Positions 20,655 through 30,630 of a stretch of DNA of 64,000 bases are shown here, one piece after another. A program made the translations under genes and the position numbers. The notes beneath the pieces are model-generated. The model was given only the letters and a program-made list of their open reading frames with translations, ran no database searches and was not told the DNA's origin. Every line of letters starts with the position of its first letter. Position 1 is the stretch's first letter. The DNA comes from Burkholderiales bacterium (GTDB lineage: Bacteria; Pseudomonadota; Gammaproteobacteria; Burkholderiales; Casimicrobiaceae), in NCBI GenBank assembly GCA_025354165.1, contig JANXNI010000032.1:1-64000 (forward strand). The letters are read 5' to 3'.

Positions 20655-20686
20655 TTCAGTCCAAGTAACGTTTGAATTTTCTGATC

Positions 20687-21925
20687 ATGCCTGTTTCCTA
20701 CTCCTCTCTCGATCCCGCTAAAGCCCACGCAGTCGCGGGTGTCCGCTTTGCATCGGTGCAAGCGGGTGTGCGCAAACCCAATCGCTACGACATGCTCGTC
20801 GCTGAGTTCGCTGAAGGCACAAACGTTGGTGGCGTGTTCACGCAGAGTCGGTTTGCAGCAGCGCCGGTGCAGGTGTGTCGTGAGCATCTGGCTGCAACGA
20901 CGGCAATTCGCGCGCTCGTTGTCAACACCGGAATCGCTAACGCAGCGACCGGTGAACTCGGTTTGATCAATGCGCGTGCGAGTTGCGCTACAGCGGCGAC
21001 TGCGCTTGCTTGCAATGCTAATCAGGTGCTTCCGTTTTCGACCGGCGTGATCCTCGAACACCTTCCGATGGATCGCATCAGCGCAGGCATCTTAGCCGCC
21101 GCAGATGAGATCAAGGCGAACAAATTCGCCGCATGGGATCGCGTTGGGCAGACGATCATGACTACCGACACGGTCTACAAGCTGGCAAGTGCACAAGCGG
21201 TGATCGGAGGCAAAACGGTCAATGTGACTGGCATCGCTAAAGGTGCCGGGATGATTCAACCGAACATGGCGACGATGCTTTCGTTCGTGTTCACCGACGC
21301 TGCCATTGCACCTGCGTTATTGCAACCGCTCGCAAAGCAGGTTGCCGACGTGAGTTTCAACCGCGTGACGGTTGACGGCGACACCTCAACCAATGACAGC
21401 TACATCATCGCCGCGACCGGCAAGGCGGGGAACGCGGACGTTACGTCGCTCGAATCCGCCGACGGCAAAGCGCTGGTAGCGGCACTAGAAAAAGTCAGTT
21501 TAGAGCTCGCGCAGGCCATCGTGCGTGACGGCGAAGGCGCAACCAAGTTCATGACCATCGCCGTGAGCGGCGGCAAAAATGTCGCTGAATGTGATCGCAT
21601 CGCGCGCGCCGTCGCGCATTCGCCGCTCGTGAAAACGGCGTTCTTCGCGAGCGACCCGAACCTCGGCCGCATCCTCGCTGCCGTGGGCTACGGCGCGCCG
21701 ATGGATCTTGATCCAGCGCTTGTCACGGTGCATTTGAACGAAGTTCTGGTCGCAGAAAAAGGCGGACGCGCTGCGAGCTATCGCGAAGAAGATGGTGCGC
21801 GAACCATGAAGAACGAAGACATCACAGTCGCGATTGATCTGGGCCGTGGCGATGCCGCGCAAACGATTTACACCTGTGACTTTTCATACGACTACGTGAA
21901 GATAAATGCGGAATACCGTAGCTGA
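20687..21925 (+). CDS. argJ: Bifunctional ornithine acetyltransferase / N-acetylglutamate synthase ArgJ
   Basis: Recycles the acetyl group between N-acetylornithine and glutamate in arginine synthesis; 412 residues. ArgJ cleaves itself, and the site is visible as [15 protein letters not shown] with nucleophile Thr196. The C-terminal EYRS and the [11 protein letters not shown] motif are typical. The ATG at 20687 ([10 protein letters not shown]) fits homologues; a TTG at 20672 is in frame. It follows secA across a REPIN-like repeat and precedes the DUF815 ATPase by 12 bases. Confidence 0.95.
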   Translation: MPVSYSSLDPAKAHAVAGVRFASVQAGVRKPNRYDMLVAEFAEGTNVGGVFTQSRFAAAPVQVCREHLAATTAIRALVVNTGIANAATGELGLINARASCATAATALACNANQVLPFSTGVILEHLPMDRISAGILAAADEIKANKFAAWDRVGQTIMTTDTVYKLASAQAVIGGKTVNVTGIAKGAGMIQPNMATMLSFVFTDAAIAPALLQPLAKQVADVSFNRVTVDGDTSTNDSYIIAATGKAGNADVTSLESADGKALVAALEKVSLELAQAIVRDGEGATKFMTIAVSGGKNVAECDRIARAVAHSPLVKTAFFASDPNLGRILAAVGYGAPMDLDPALVTVHLNEVLVAEKGGRAASYREEDGARTMKNEDITVAIDLGRGDAAQTIYTCDFSYDYVKINAEYRS

Positions 21926-21937
21926 TTCGGCCGCACT

Positions 21938-22846
21938 ATGAGCCAATCCAGCCAGCAATTTCTAGACACGCTCGGGCGCATCGCCAACGCGCTCGAGCGC
22001 ATGGCCCCTGCGTCGCGTGCAAAGCCCGACTTCAAGCATTGCGTCGCCGCGCGTTGGCGCGTTTCGGGAACACTGAAATACCTCGAAGCCGTGCAGCATG
22101 TGCATCATATGGACGCGGATTGGCTGGTAGGTGTTGAAGCGCAGCACGCACAAATTGATCGAAATACGAAGCAATTTGTCACCGGCAAGCCAGCCAACAA
22201 TGTGCTGTTGACCGGCTCGCGCGGCACGGGCAAAAGCTCGCTGGTGAAAGCGATGCTCGCACGCTACGCCAAACGCGGTCTACGATTGATTGAGGTCGAG
22301 AAAGAGCATCTCAACGACATGCCAGACATCGTCGATCAGATCGCCGATGAGTCGTATCGCTTTGTGCTGTTTTGCGACGATCTATCGTTTGATGCGGGCG
22401 ACGGGAGCTACAAGGCGCTGAAAGCGATTCTCGACGGTTCAATCGCTGCGGCAACTCCTAATGTATTGATTTACGCCACGTCGAATCGCCGTCATTTGCT
22501 CCCCGAATATTTCCACGAAAACGAAGAGACGAAGTACGTCGGCGAAGAGGTGCATTTCGGCGAAAGCGTCGAGGAAAAAGTGTCGCTCTCCGAGCGCTTC
22601 GGCATGTGGATTTCGTTCTATCCGTTCTCGCAGGAAGACTATCTCGCGGCAGTTACGTCGTGGGCGCAACAGCTGGGCGCGGCGATTCCGTCGGACGTGA
22701 AGAAACACGAGGTTTTTGAGCGTGATGCGCTCAACTGGGCGCTGCAGCGCGGCTCACGTTCGGGACGCGTTGCGTTTCAGTTTGCGCGTGATTTTGCCGG
22801 GCGTGTGGGTGGCGGCGCTAACGCGGCCAAATCCAAAGGCGCATGA
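21938..22846 (+). CDS. DUF815 AAA-type ATPase
   Basis: 302 residues. Walker A is GSRGTGKSS at 93-101 and Walker B is VLFCDDLSF, followed by the sensor-like IYATSNRRHLLPEYF that is characteristic of DUF815. The family is widespread beside argJ in betaproteobacteria, but its cellular role is not established to my knowledge. Its stop overlaps mutT by ATGA, so the two are probably co-translated. Confidence 0.9.
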   Translation: MSQSSQQFLDTLGRIANALERMAPASRAKPDFKHCVAARWRVSGTLKYLEAVQHVHHMDADWLVGVEAQHAQIDRNTKQFVTGKPANNVLLTGSRGTGKSSLVKAMLARYAKRGLRLIEVEKEHLNDMPDIVDQIADESYRFVLFCDDLSFDAGDGSYKALKAILDGSIAAATPNVLIYATSNRRHLLPEYFHENEETKYVGEEVHFGESVEEKVSLSERFGMWISFYPFSQEDYLAAVTSWAQQLGAAIPSDVKKHEVFERDALNWALQRGSRSGRVAFQFARDFAGRVGGGANAAKSKGA

Positions 22847-23295
22847 GTCGCGATATTCCGAGATTCGACGTCAACGACGCGCGGCCGTTAACGCGTGTCG
22901 CCGTCGCCATTATTGAGCGCGTTGTTGACGGCCAATATCAAGTTCTCTTTGCACAGCGCCCGGTCGGCAAAGCCTACGCCGGTTACTGGGAATTTCCCGG
23001 CGGCAAAATCGAAGCAGGCGAGACCGTCGTTGAAGCGCTCATTCGCGAGATCGACGAAGAGTTGGGCATCCGCATTCAGAGCGCGAAGTCGTGGCGAACC
23101 GAGCGTTTCAGCTACGAGCACGCGCACGTGGAACTGAACTTCTGCCGCAGCAACGACTGGTCTGGCGAACCGCACGGTCGCGAGGGGCAGGCGTTTGCAT
23201 GGCAAGCGCCAAACGCGATCAGTGTGGCTCCGCTGCTGCCCGCTTTGCACGCGCCGGAGAGCGGTATTTTGGCAGATTTGCGCGCGTCGCCTTAG
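22843..23295 (+). CDS. mutT: NUDIX hydrolase, MutT-like (8-oxo-dGTP pyrophosphatase)
   Basis: 150 residues with a complete Nudix box, GGKIEAGETVVEALIREIDEELGI, starting near residue 53. GKAYAGYWEFPGGKIE and the small size match MutT, which removes oxidised dGTP from the nucleotide pool. Substrate is inferred from family and locus. ATGA overlap with the DUF815 gene. It ends 4 bases before repeat copy B and faces yacG. Confidence 0.88.
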   Translation: MSRDIPRFDVNDARPLTRVAVAIIERVVDGQYQVLFAQRPVGKAYAGYWEFPGGKIEAGETVVEALIREIDEELGIRIQSAKSWRTERFSYEHAHVELNFCRSNDWSGEPHGREGQAFAWQAPNAISVAPLLPALHAPESGILADLRASP

Positions 23296-23299
23296 CCAC

Positions 23300-23415
23300 C
23301 AACTTTCCTCTGAAACGACGTCTGCGTGGGGGATAACGCCATAAAACTCTGGTAGTCGACAATGGTTAAATCCAGGGCCTAGCCCCAATAAAGACTAGTT
23401 TTCAGCTGAAAGCTG
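23300..23415. repeat. 116-bp dyad-symmetric intergenic element, copy B
   Basis: The most diverged left end (CAACTTTCCTCTGAAACG), but every landmark keeps its spacing: GGGGATAACG at 23329, central GTCGAC at 23355-23360, CTAGCCCC at 23379 and a right end CAGCTGAAAGCTG at 23415. It fills the whole gap between the convergent mutT and yacG, and the yacG stop codon begins at the next base. GACTAG at 23393 and CTAGTC at 23416 add a further stem that includes the stop codon. Confidence 0.82.
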
Positions 23416-23601
23416 CTAGTCGTCAACCCTCGACGCCATCGGATCGCCATCGGGCGGCGTGGCATTGGCAATGCGGTACTCCTCATTCGCCCAGGCACCA
23501 AAATCCATGTTCTTGCAGCGCTCCGAGCAGAACGGGCGAAATTTGCTTTCCGCGCTCCAAATGACGGGCTTTTGACAGCGTGGGCAGGCGACAGTTGTCA
23601 T
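23416..23601 (-). CDS. yacG: Zinc-binding DNA gyrase inhibitor YacG
   Basis: 61 residues with the four-cysteine zinc site of Yac[11 protein letters not shown] and [22 protein letters not shown]. In E. coli YacG binds GyrB and inhibits gyrase. It is the last gene of the minus-strand pilB-pilC-pilD-coaE-zapD-yacG run and lies 12 bases after zapD. The stop codon abuts repeat copy B. Confidence 0.93.
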   Translation of the reverse strand: MTTVACPRCQKPVIWSAESKFRPFCSERCKNMDFGAWANEEYRIANATPPDGDPMASRVDD

Positions 23602-23613
23602 GGTTTCAAAACG

Positions 23614-24441
23614 TTAAAGCGAACACAGCGCGAGCCCAAAAGGGATGCTGCGCGCCGTGACCGTGGCCCGACCCGCCGCATGAAAATTGCCGCTGTGCTC
23701 CAGAAATCGGATGTTCACCGTGTATTTGTTGGCGCTGACTTCAGGCACCACGGCGTGACCGGGATTGATCTCAATGCGCGCGAGCAATGGCGAGCGGGCG
23801 CCGGTCAATGCGCGCTGGTAGTTGCCGTGCAGAGCGATCTCTGCTGACGCCTGACTGGACTCACGCAGCAGGCGAAGCACAAGCACTATGGCTTCTTCAA
23901 GCGGCGCGATGGGTTCAAGCCAGATTTTAAGTTCACTGCGACGCTCAACTTCATCGCGTTGCAGCCAGCTGTGCAGCATCGGTAGTTCAAATTCACAGGC
24001 ACCCCCGGGGCTGGCTGCGCGTTGTCGCACGGATTGCAGCCATTCGCTCTCGCGCAGATGCTGGCCGATTTTGCCGATCTGGCCGTGCAAATCCTGGATC
24101 ACTGCATCCATGTCGCTCAGGAATTCGGTGAGCGCTTCACGCGCGATGTCCGGATTGTCGAGTTGGTTGCCCCACAGCGTACGCTGACGATCCAGCTCTT
24201 GCAGCAAGTCCGTTTTCAGGTCACTGCGACCTGCGGTGTCGACAATCTGAAACAGGCCAAGCAGCGCGTGTCGATGATCAAGCGCATCGCGTCGCGCAGC
24301 GAAGGTTCGCGTCGCCGAAAATAGCTCTTCGAGACGCAGCCACGTGCGGGCACGCTCGTTTAACGGGCATTCAAAAATCAGCAGGTCCGACGCGGTCGGC
24401 GTGGCTGGGGAGGCGGGTACAGCGATAGTTGTATGCATCAT
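23614..24441 (-). CDS. zapD: Cell division protein ZapD
   Basis: 275 residues of the DUF1342/ZapD family. FECPLNERARTWLRLEELF, LKTDLLQELDRQR and the C-terminal NYQRAL, ISANKY-like and TVNIRF segments are typical. ZapD bundles FtsZ filaments at the division ring. Two adjacent ATG codons (24441 and 24438) overlap the coaE stop by 4 or 1 bases. The N-terminal 15 residues are a low-complexity Ala/Thr/Pro tail. Confidence 0.92.
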   Translation of the reverse strand: MMHTTIAVPASPATPTASDLLIFECPLNERARTWLRLEELFSATRTFAARRDALDHRHALLGLFQIVDTAGRSDLKTDLLQELDRQRTLWGNQLDNPDIAREALTEFLSDMDAVIQDLHGQIGKIGQHLRESEWLQSVRQRAASPGGACEFELPMLHSWLQRDEVERRSELKIWLEPIAPLEEAIVLVLRLLRESSQASAEIALHGNYQRALTGARSPLLARIEINPGHAVVPEVSANKYTVNIRFLEHSGNFHAAGRATVTARSIPFGLALCSL

Positions 24442-25097
24442 GCCGCCTGAGCCACAGGGGCCATCAGCGAGCGCACGACGCTACCTGCATTGACGACAAA
24501 CACCGAATGCAATGCCGCAATTTGAATTGCAAGCGCTTCTGTACTGCCGCGATTATCAATAACGAATTGGGCGTGAGTCAGACGCTCGGTGCGCGGCATT
24601 TGTGTACCTACGATGCGTTTGACTTCATCGGCAGCAAGCCCGCGCGTGCGAGTAACACGCTCAACTTGCGTCGCCTCATCAACATCCACCACGACCGCGC
24701 AGTCGATGCGTTTATTGTAGGTGCCAGACTCGAACAATAATGGAACCATCAGGATGACATAGGGCCCAGCGAGCGCGGCGTTAGAGGTCAACGCATTACG
24801 GGTGGCAACGCGAATCATGGGATGCAAAATGGCTTCCAGTCGCTTGCGCGCCTCCGCGTCCACGAACACCCGCTCGCGCAAGGCAGCGCGATCCAGCACA
24901 CCGTTCGTGACCACGCCCTCGAAAGCAGCGCTGATCGCATCAAGCGCCAATCCATTCGGTGCGGTCAACTGATGTGACAGCGCGTCTGCATCGACAACGT
25001 ACGCTCCAAGTGCGGCAAAACCGTCGGCGACCGTTGATTTGCCGGACCCAATGCCGCCAGTCAGGCCAACAATCCACGGACGCTGCATGGTGTTCAT
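24438..25097 (-). CDS. coaE: Dephospho-CoA kinase CoaE
   Basis: Last step of coenzyme A synthesis; 219 residues. The P-loop GLTGGIGSGKSTVADGFAALGAYVVDAD near the N-terminus, LLFESG and the Arg-containing RTRGLAADEVKRI region are typical. The open frame runs to 25298, but that part lies inside pilD; homology starts at MQRPWIVGLTGG, so I take the ATG at 25097 (25088 also possible). It sits 5 bases after pilD, the usual position in proteobacterial pil loci. Confidence 0.94.
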   Translation of the reverse strand: MNTMQRPWIVGLTGGIGSGKSTVADGFAALGAYVVDADALSHQLTAPNGLALDAISAAFEGVVTNGVLDRAALRERVFVDAEARKRLEAILHPMIRVATRNALTSNAALAGPYVILMVPLLFESGTYNKRIDCAVVVDVDEATQVERVTRTRGLAADEVKRIVGTQMPRTERLTHAQFVIDNRGSTEALAIQIAALHSVFVVNAGSVVRSLMAPVAQAA

Positions 25098-25102
25098 GTC
25101 GC

Positions 25103-25954
25103 TCACAGCGCGAGTGGCAGTTGCTGAAGCTGCGGGCCGAAAAACAGGGTGATGAGACCCGCCAAAGCCAGGTAGGGACCAAATGCAATCGCGGTTTGCC
25201 GTCTTTTTTTCTGCACCACCAAAATCGCAATTCCGATCACTGAACCTACCACCGCAGACACCAACAGCAGCATCGGCACGGCCTGCCAGCCGAACCATGC
25301 GCCCAGCGCACCCAGCAGCTTGAAATCGCCGTAACCCATGCCTTCACGACCTGTGATCAGCTTGAACAACCAATAGACGCTCCACAAGACAAGGTAGCCC
25401 GCCGCAGCCCCGATCACGGCATCGGGCAATCGTGCGAATAGCCCGCCAATATTCAGTAACAGGCCAATCCATAACAGCGGCAGCGTGAGTTGGTCGGGCA
25501 ACAATTGCGTATCAAGGTCGATGCCCGTGAGCGCTACAAGCACCGCGCAGAGCGCCATGGCAGCGACACAATGTAGCGTCGGGCCAAACACCCATGCGCA
25601 GGCAAAAAACAAAAGCGCCGTAGCGATTTCAACGAAAGGATAGCGGACGCTAATGCGAGTGCCGCATGCGCTGCACTTGCCGCGCAAGGCGAGCCATGAA
25701 AAGACGGGAATGTTTTCCAGCGCAGTAATAACGTGCCCGCAATTGCCGCAGCGCGAACGCGGCAGCACAAGATTGAAACGCTCGCGTTCGATCGGCGCTT
25801 TGTCCTGTGCGGCAGCGATCTCATCTTCCCATGCGCGCTCCATCATGAGCGGCATGCGGTAAATCACTACGTTCAGGAAGCTGCCGATCAGAGCGCCCAG
25901 TACAAAGGAGATCAGGAGCAGCGCCCAGCGCTCCTGAACCAGGATGTCAAACAA
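25103..25954 (-). CDS. pilD: Type IV prepilin peptidase / N-methyltransferase PilD
   Basis: 283 residues with about eight membrane helices. The cytoplasmic loop holds two CxxC pairs (CGNCGHV, CSACGTR) that bind zinc. The catalytic aspartates are in GIDLDTQLLPD and GYGDFKLLGALG. It cleaves and methylates prepilins at the inner membrane. The start appears to be TTG at 25954, with AGGA about 9 bases upstream and no ATG before the first helix. It lies 11 bases after pilC. Confidence 0.93.
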   Translation of the reverse strand: MFDILVQERWALLLISFVLGALIGSFLNVVIYRMPLMMERAWEDEIAAAQDKAPIERERFNLVLPRSRCGNCGHVITALENIPVFSWLALRGKCSACGTRISVRYPFVEIATALLFFACAWVFGPTLHCVAAMALCAVLVALTGIDLDTQLLPDQLTLPLLWIGLLLNIGGLFARLPDAVIGAAAGYLVLWSVYWLFKLITGREGMGYGDFKLLGALGAWFGWQAVPMLLLVSAVVGSVIGIAILVVQKKRRQTAIAFGPYLALAGLITLFFGPQLQQLPLAL

Positions 25955-25965
25955 GAGTCATCGTC

Positions 25966-27213
25966 CTAGACAACCCCACCCAGCTTAAAGATCGGCAGAT
26001 ACATGGCCACCACGATCGTGCCGATGACTATGCCAAGAAACACGATCATGATCGGTTCGATCAAAGATGAGAGCGCCGTAACCGCGTCGTCAACTTCACG
26101 TTCGTAGAAATCGGCAACCTTCGAAAGCATACTGTCGAGTGCGCCCGTTTCCTCACCAATACGAGTCATCTGGAGTGCCATATTAGGGAAAACATTTGTG
26201 TCCTCCATTGCTACGGTCAACGCCGTACCAGTGGCAACGTTCGTCTGAATGCGTTTGGTCGCGTCATAAAAAATCTGATTACCTGATGCGCCGCCCACCG
26301 CTGTGAGTGCGTCGACCAGCGGGACGCCGGCGGCGAACATCGTTGCCAGTGTTCGCGTCCAGCGCGCTACGGCGGCTTTCTCCAAAATCTGCCCAAGCAC
26401 GGGGATCTTCAACGACATGCGATCAATGACATGCTTAAACCCAGGAAACCGTTTCCAGCAGTAAGCCACGATCATGAATACGATGATTGGAATGATGGCA
26501 ACAACGTACCAAAACTGCACAAACCAATCAGATATCGCGACGATGACGTTGGTCAGCCATGGCAAGTCTGCCCCAAAACTTGAAAATACTGTTTTGAACG
26601 ACGGAATAACGAACCACATAATGATAGCCACCACCACCACTGCCACTACGATCACTGTGATGGGATAGAACATCGCCGCTTTGATCTTGCCTTTCAGCGC
26701 AAGCGTCTTTTCTTTGTACACCGCCAGTCGATCCAGAATCGCATCGAGAATACCGGCCTGCTCCCCGGCACCCACCAGATTGCAATAGAGTTCGTCGAAC
26801 TGGAGAGGATGCCGTTTGAAAGACGCCGCCAGGCTGTTACCGGATTCGATGTCGCCTTTCACTTCCAGTAGCAAGCGCGACAAACGATTATTACCGGTAC
26901 TGCGAGCGGCAATGTCGAAAGATTGCAGTAGCGGTACGCCTGCCCGGGTCATCGTCGCAAGCTGACGAGTAAACAATGCGATCTCTTTTTCTTTGATCGA
27001 GCCGCCACCTTTGAAGGTCTGCTTCTTGATCTTTAGGACTTTGACATTCTGACGACGCAGCGAATTGCTAACCACTGCTTCGCTGGCCGCCCGCATCTCG
27101 CCACGCACTTTTTTGCCAGCGCGGTCGGTGCCTTCCCACACGAAGAGGTTCGCCTTCACCTCAGGCCGCGCGGGTCTGACTGGCCGTCTTTGCGTTTGTG
27201 CGGCGCTTGCCAT
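25966..27213 (-). CDS. pilC: Type IV pilus inner-membrane platform protein PilC
   Basis: 415 residues with two T2SSF domains: ALFTRQLATMTRAGVPLLQSF near 77 and RWTRTLATMFAAGVPLVDAL near 280, each followed by membrane helices. PilC couples the PilB ATPase to pilus assembly. The N-terminal 25 residues are basic. It lies 51 bases after pilB and 11 before pilD. No pilin gene is in the window. Confidence 0.95.
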   Translation of the reverse strand: MASAAQTQRRPVRPARPEVKANLFVWEGTDRAGKKVRGEMRAASEAVVSNSLRRQNVKVLKIKKQTFKGGGSIKEKEIALFTRQLATMTRAGVPLLQSFDIAARSTGNNRLSRLLLEVKGDIESGNSLAASFKRHPLQFDELYCNLVGAGEQAGILDAILDRLAVYKEKTLALKGKIKAAMFYPITVIVVAVVVVAIIMWFVIPSFKTVFSSFGADLPWLTNVIVAISDWFVQFWYVVAIIPIIVFMIVAYCWKRFPGFKHVIDRMSLKIPVLGQILEKAAVARWTRTLATMFAAGVPLVDALTAVGGASGNQIFYDATKRIQTNVATGTALTVAMEDTNVFPNMALQMTRIGEETGALDSMLSKVADFYEREVDDAVTALSSLIEPIMIVFLGIVIGTIVVAMYLPIFKLGGVV

Positions 27214-27264
27214 ATCGAATTCCTCTTCAGTTAATGCGGTTGCTGTCGGGCACGATCAGACGGA

Positions 27265-28983
27265 TCAGGCATTGGTGACTGCTTCAATTTCTTCGAGTGA
27301 AGTCACGCCCTGCCTCACCTTGATTAACCCTGATTCTCGCAGGTTCCGTACGCCTTCGCGCTTGGCCTGGGCAGCGATGTCGAGTGTCGTACCACTGCTC
27401 ATGATGATGCGCTGCATGTCCTCGGTGATCGGCATCACCTCGTAGATACCCACACGACCTTTGTAGCCCGTGTCTTTGCAGGTCTCGCAACCGACCGGCT
27501 TATATGGAACCCAGGTGCCATCAATGTCCGATTCCTTGTACCCGGATGCAAGCAGAGCTTCTACTGGAATGTCGGCCGGCTTCTTGCACACTGTGCATAG
27601 TTTGCGCGCCAAACGTTGCGCCGTGATCAGCAGCACGCTCGACGCGATATTAAACGCCGCCACACCCATGTTCGATAGTCGCACCAGCGTTGCGGGTGCG
27701 TCGTTGGTATGGAGCGTAGATAGCACCAAGTGACCGGTCTGCGCAGCTTTGATTGCGATTTCTGCGGTTTCCAGGTCGCGAATCTCACCGACCATGATGA
27801 TGTCCGGATCTTGCCGCAAAAATGACTTGAGCGCCACCGCGAAAGTCAGCCCCTGTTTATCGTTGACGTTGACCTGATTGACGCCCGGCAAGTTGATCTC
27901 GGCCGGATCCTCAGCCGTGGAAATATTGATGCCGGGCTTGTTCAGAATGCCTAGGCAGGTGTAGAGCGAGATCGTTTTGCCGGAACCAGTCGGGCCGGTC
28001 ACCAGAATCATGCCGTATGGGCGACCGATCGCCGCCATCAGCATCGCTTTTTGATCGGGGTCGTACCCAAGCGCGTCGATGCCCAGCATAGCATTCGACG
28101 AATCGAGAATACGCATCACGATTTTTTCGCCATACAGCGTAGGCAGTGTCGACACCCGAAAATCGATCGAGCGATTTTTAGTGAGTTGCAACTTCATGCG
28201 TCCGTCTTGCGGTACGCGCTTTTCCGAAATATCGAGGCGCGAAATGACCTTGATCCGCGATGAAATTTTGTCTTTGATTACCAGCGGTGGTTTTGCGACC
28301 TCAACGAGCTGGCCATCAAGGCGGTAGCGGATGCGGTAAAACTTTTCATACGGCTCGAAATGCACATCGGAAACGCCCGCATTGATCGCGTCGAGCAAAA
28401 TCTTCTGGATATAGCGCACGACGGGTGCGTCGTCGACCTCGCCTCCGCCGTCATCCTCCTGCGTCGTGCCGTCGTCAACCTTGATATCGAGATCAAAATC
28501 GTCGCCGACGTCGAGCGAGGCCAGCGTCTTGTCGTTGCGTTCTGCGACAGCCGCAATCGCTCGCGCAAGCTTCTCGTCTTCAACAACGATCGGCTCGGCG
28601 ATCAGACTCGTTTTAAAACGAAACTCTTCCAGCGCCTGCAGGTTGGTCGGATCGGATACCGCGACAAATAGCCGGTTGCCACGTTTGTGTAGCGGCAGGG
28701 CGCGCCGCGCCATGATGAGCTTGACGTCAATCCATTCCTGATTGATTTGCGTCGTGTCAAATGTCGCCAGATCAAACAGCGGCACGCCAAACGTCTGCGA
28801 GGCAAACTCCGCGAGCTGGCTCGATGTCACGCGCTTAGATGAGATCAATTGCTCGACAAACGTCATCGAAGAGGCGTTCGCCTGAACCTGCGTCTGTTCG
28901 GCGTCAGATTGGCGCAAGACAGCGTGTTGAACCAACGCACGGCCGAGGCCGGAAAGCAAAACGGGGGCGGACGAAATAGCCAC
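27265..28983 (-). CDS. pilB: Type IV pilus assembly ATPase PilB
   Basis: 572 residues: an N-terminal T2SSE domain, then the hexameric ATPase core with Walker A GPTGSGKTISLY, the Asp and Walker B boxes (DPDIIMVGEIRDLETAEIA), the His box LSTLHTNDAPATLVRL, and a four-Cys zinc site (CTVCKKP, CETCKDTGYKGR). It powers pilus extension. The start is GTG at 28983. The acidic linker TTQEDDGGGEVDDAPVV is typical. Divergent from ffh with 163 bases between. Confidence 0.96.
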   Translation of the reverse strand: MAISSAPVLLSGLGRALVQHAVLRQSDAEQTQVQANASSMTFVEQLISSKRVTSSQLAEFASQTFGVPLFDLATFDTTQINQEWIDVKLIMARRALPLHKRGNRLFVAVSDPTNLQALEEFRFKTSLIAEPIVVEDEKLARAIAAVAERNDKTLASLDVGDDFDLDIKVDDGTTQEDDGGGEVDDAPVVRYIQKILLDAINAGVSDVHFEPYEKFYRIRYRLDGQLVEVAKPPLVIKDKISSRIKVISRLDISEKRVPQDGRMKLQLTKNRSIDFRVSTLPTLYGEKIVMRILDSSNAMLGIDALGYDPDQKAMLMAAIGRPYGMILVTGPTGSGKTISLYTCLGILNKPGINISTAEDPAEINLPGVNQVNVNDKQGLTFAVALKSFLRQDPDIIMVGEIRDLETAEIAIKAAQTGHLVLSTLHTNDAPATLVRLSNMGVAAFNIASSVLLITAQRLARKLCTVCKKPADIPVEALLASGYKESDIDGTWVPYKPVGCETCKDTGYKGRVGIYEVMPITEDMQRIIMSSGTTLDIAAQAKREGVRNLRESGLIKVRQGVTSLEEIEAVTNA

Positions 28984-29146
28984 TCTGGTTACAAATTCGT
29001 AGATTGTGTTTCAGGTAAGTTCAGCAGTGTGCCGCGTAAGCACTTGGTTGTAAAGCGGATTTTACGATTTACGGGGTCAGCATAAGCGATGTCTGCAACA
29101 TCTACTGACCGCCTAAAATGCAATTAGTGCTGCTTAAAAAGATCTC

Positions 29147-30532
29147 ATGGCTAATCAATTAACTGAACGCTTCGCCCGACTCGTCAAGACAGTGCGCGGC
29201 GAAGCGCGTCTGACCGAATCGAATTTGCAGGACGCGCTGCGCGAAGTTCGCCTCGCGTTGATCGAGGCCGACGTTGCTCTGCCCGTGGTCAAGGCGTTCA
29301 TCGAGCGCGTGAAAACCGCCGCCGTCGGTGCCGAGGTCGCCACGTCGCTGTCGCCGGGCCAAGCGTTCATTGGTATCGTTAATCGCGAGCTGGTCTCGCT
29401 GATGAGCCCGCAAACGGGCGAAACCTCGACGCTCAACCTCGCCGTCACGCCACCGGCTGTGATCCTGCTCGCGGGCCTGCAGGGTGCGGGCAAAACAACC
29501 ACGGCGGGCAAGCTGGCCCGCGTTTTGAAGCTTGAGCAAAAGAAGAAAGTTCTGTTGGTGCCGTGCGACGTTTACCGTCCCGCTGCGACCGAGCAGCTGA
29601 AAACGCTGGCGGCGCAGGTCGAGGTGGAGTTCTACACGCCGGACACCGCAAACAGCACGCAGCCTGTGGAAATCGCCAGAGCTGCGATTGAATGGGCGCG
29701 GGTTCGCTACTTCGACGTGGTGATCGTCGATACCGCCGGACGGTTGGCGATCGATGAGGCGATGATGGCCGAGGCGGCTGCGATCAGCGCAGCGGTCAAG
29801 CCCGCCGAAACGCTGTTCGTGGTCGATGCCATGCTCGGTCAGGACGCGGTTAACACGGCCAAAGCGTTCAACGAGCGGCTCAAGCTCACGGGCGTCATTC
29901 TCACTAAGCTCGACGGCGATTCCCGCGGTGGCGCGGCGCTGTCAGTGCGCGAAATCACCGGCGTTCCGATCAAATTTGCTGGTGTCAGCGAGAAGCTCGA
30001 CGGGCTGGAAGCCTTTCACGCCGAGCGCATGGCCAGCCGCATTCTCGGTATGGGCGACGTGCTTTCGCTGGTCGAAGCCACGGCCAAGGCCGTGGACATG
30101 GAGGCCGCGCAAAAGCTCGCCGCCAAGGTCAAGAGCGGCAAGGGCTTCGATCTCGAAGATTTCAAGCAGCAAATCGGCCAGATGAAAAAGATGGGTGGCA
30201 TGCAGGGCCTGCTCGACAAAATGCCGCACGAATTGCAGCAAGCCGCAGCGAAATCAGGCAACGTCGATGAAAAGCAGGTCGGTCGGATGGAAGGCATCAT
30301 CAATTCAATGACGCCGCTGGAGCGCCGAAAGCCAGAACTCATCAAGGCCACGCGCAAACGGCGTATCGCCGCCGGTGCGGGCGTTCAGGTGCAGGAAGTG
30401 AATCGTCTGCTCAACCAGTTCGAGCAGACGCAAACCATGATGAAGAAGTTTTCGTCGGGCGGTATGGGCAAACTCATGCGCGGTTTGAGCGGAATGCCGG
30501 GCATGAAAGGGCGCATTCCGGGGATGCGCTAA
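29147..30532 (+). CDS. ffh: Signal recognition particle protein Ffh
   Basis: 461 residues. The N domain (LTERFARLVKTVRGEARLTE) is followed by the SRP GTPase with P-loop GLQGAGKTTTAGKLA at 110-124, DTAGRLAIDE and TKLDGDSRGG, then the methionine-rich M domain (QMKKMGGMQGLLDKMP and the C-terminal GMGKLMRGLSGMPGMKG). With 4.5S RNA and FtsY it targets membrane proteins during translation. A single-gene unit reading away from pilB. Confidence 0.97.
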   Translation: MANQLTERFARLVKTVRGEARLTESNLQDALREVRLALIEADVALPVVKAFIERVKTAAVGAEVATSLSPGQAFIGIVNRELVSLMSPQTGETSTLNLAVTPPAVILLAGLQGAGKTTTAGKLARVLKLEQKKKVLLVPCDVYRPAATEQLKTLAAQVEVEFYTPDTANSTQPVEIARAAIEWARVRYFDVVIVDTAGRLAIDEAMMAEAAAISAAVKPAETLFVVDAMLGQDAVNTAKAFNERLKLTGVILTKLDGDSRGGAALSVREITGVPIKFAGVSEKLDGLEAFHAERMASRILGMGDVLSLVEATAKAVDMEAAQKLAAKVKSGKGFDLEDFKQQIGQMKKMGGMQGLLDKMPHELQQAAAKSGNVDEKQVGRMEGIINSMTPLERRKPELIKATRKRRIAAGAGVQVQEVNRLLNQFEQTQTMMKKFSSGGMGKLMRGLSGMPGMKGRIPGMR

Positions 30533-30630
30533 GGACGCCGTCCGGTCGGTGAGAGCGGGATCGGGCGTGATTCGCGACGACTACGCAAATTCTGGTGGAC
30601 CGTTCTGTTTTCAGTGTCGCGCTGTCTATA

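Noticed and set aside
24438-25298. A longer CoaE starting at 25298
   Set aside because: The extra residues overlap the conserved end of pilD; homology begins at MQRPWIVGLTGG.
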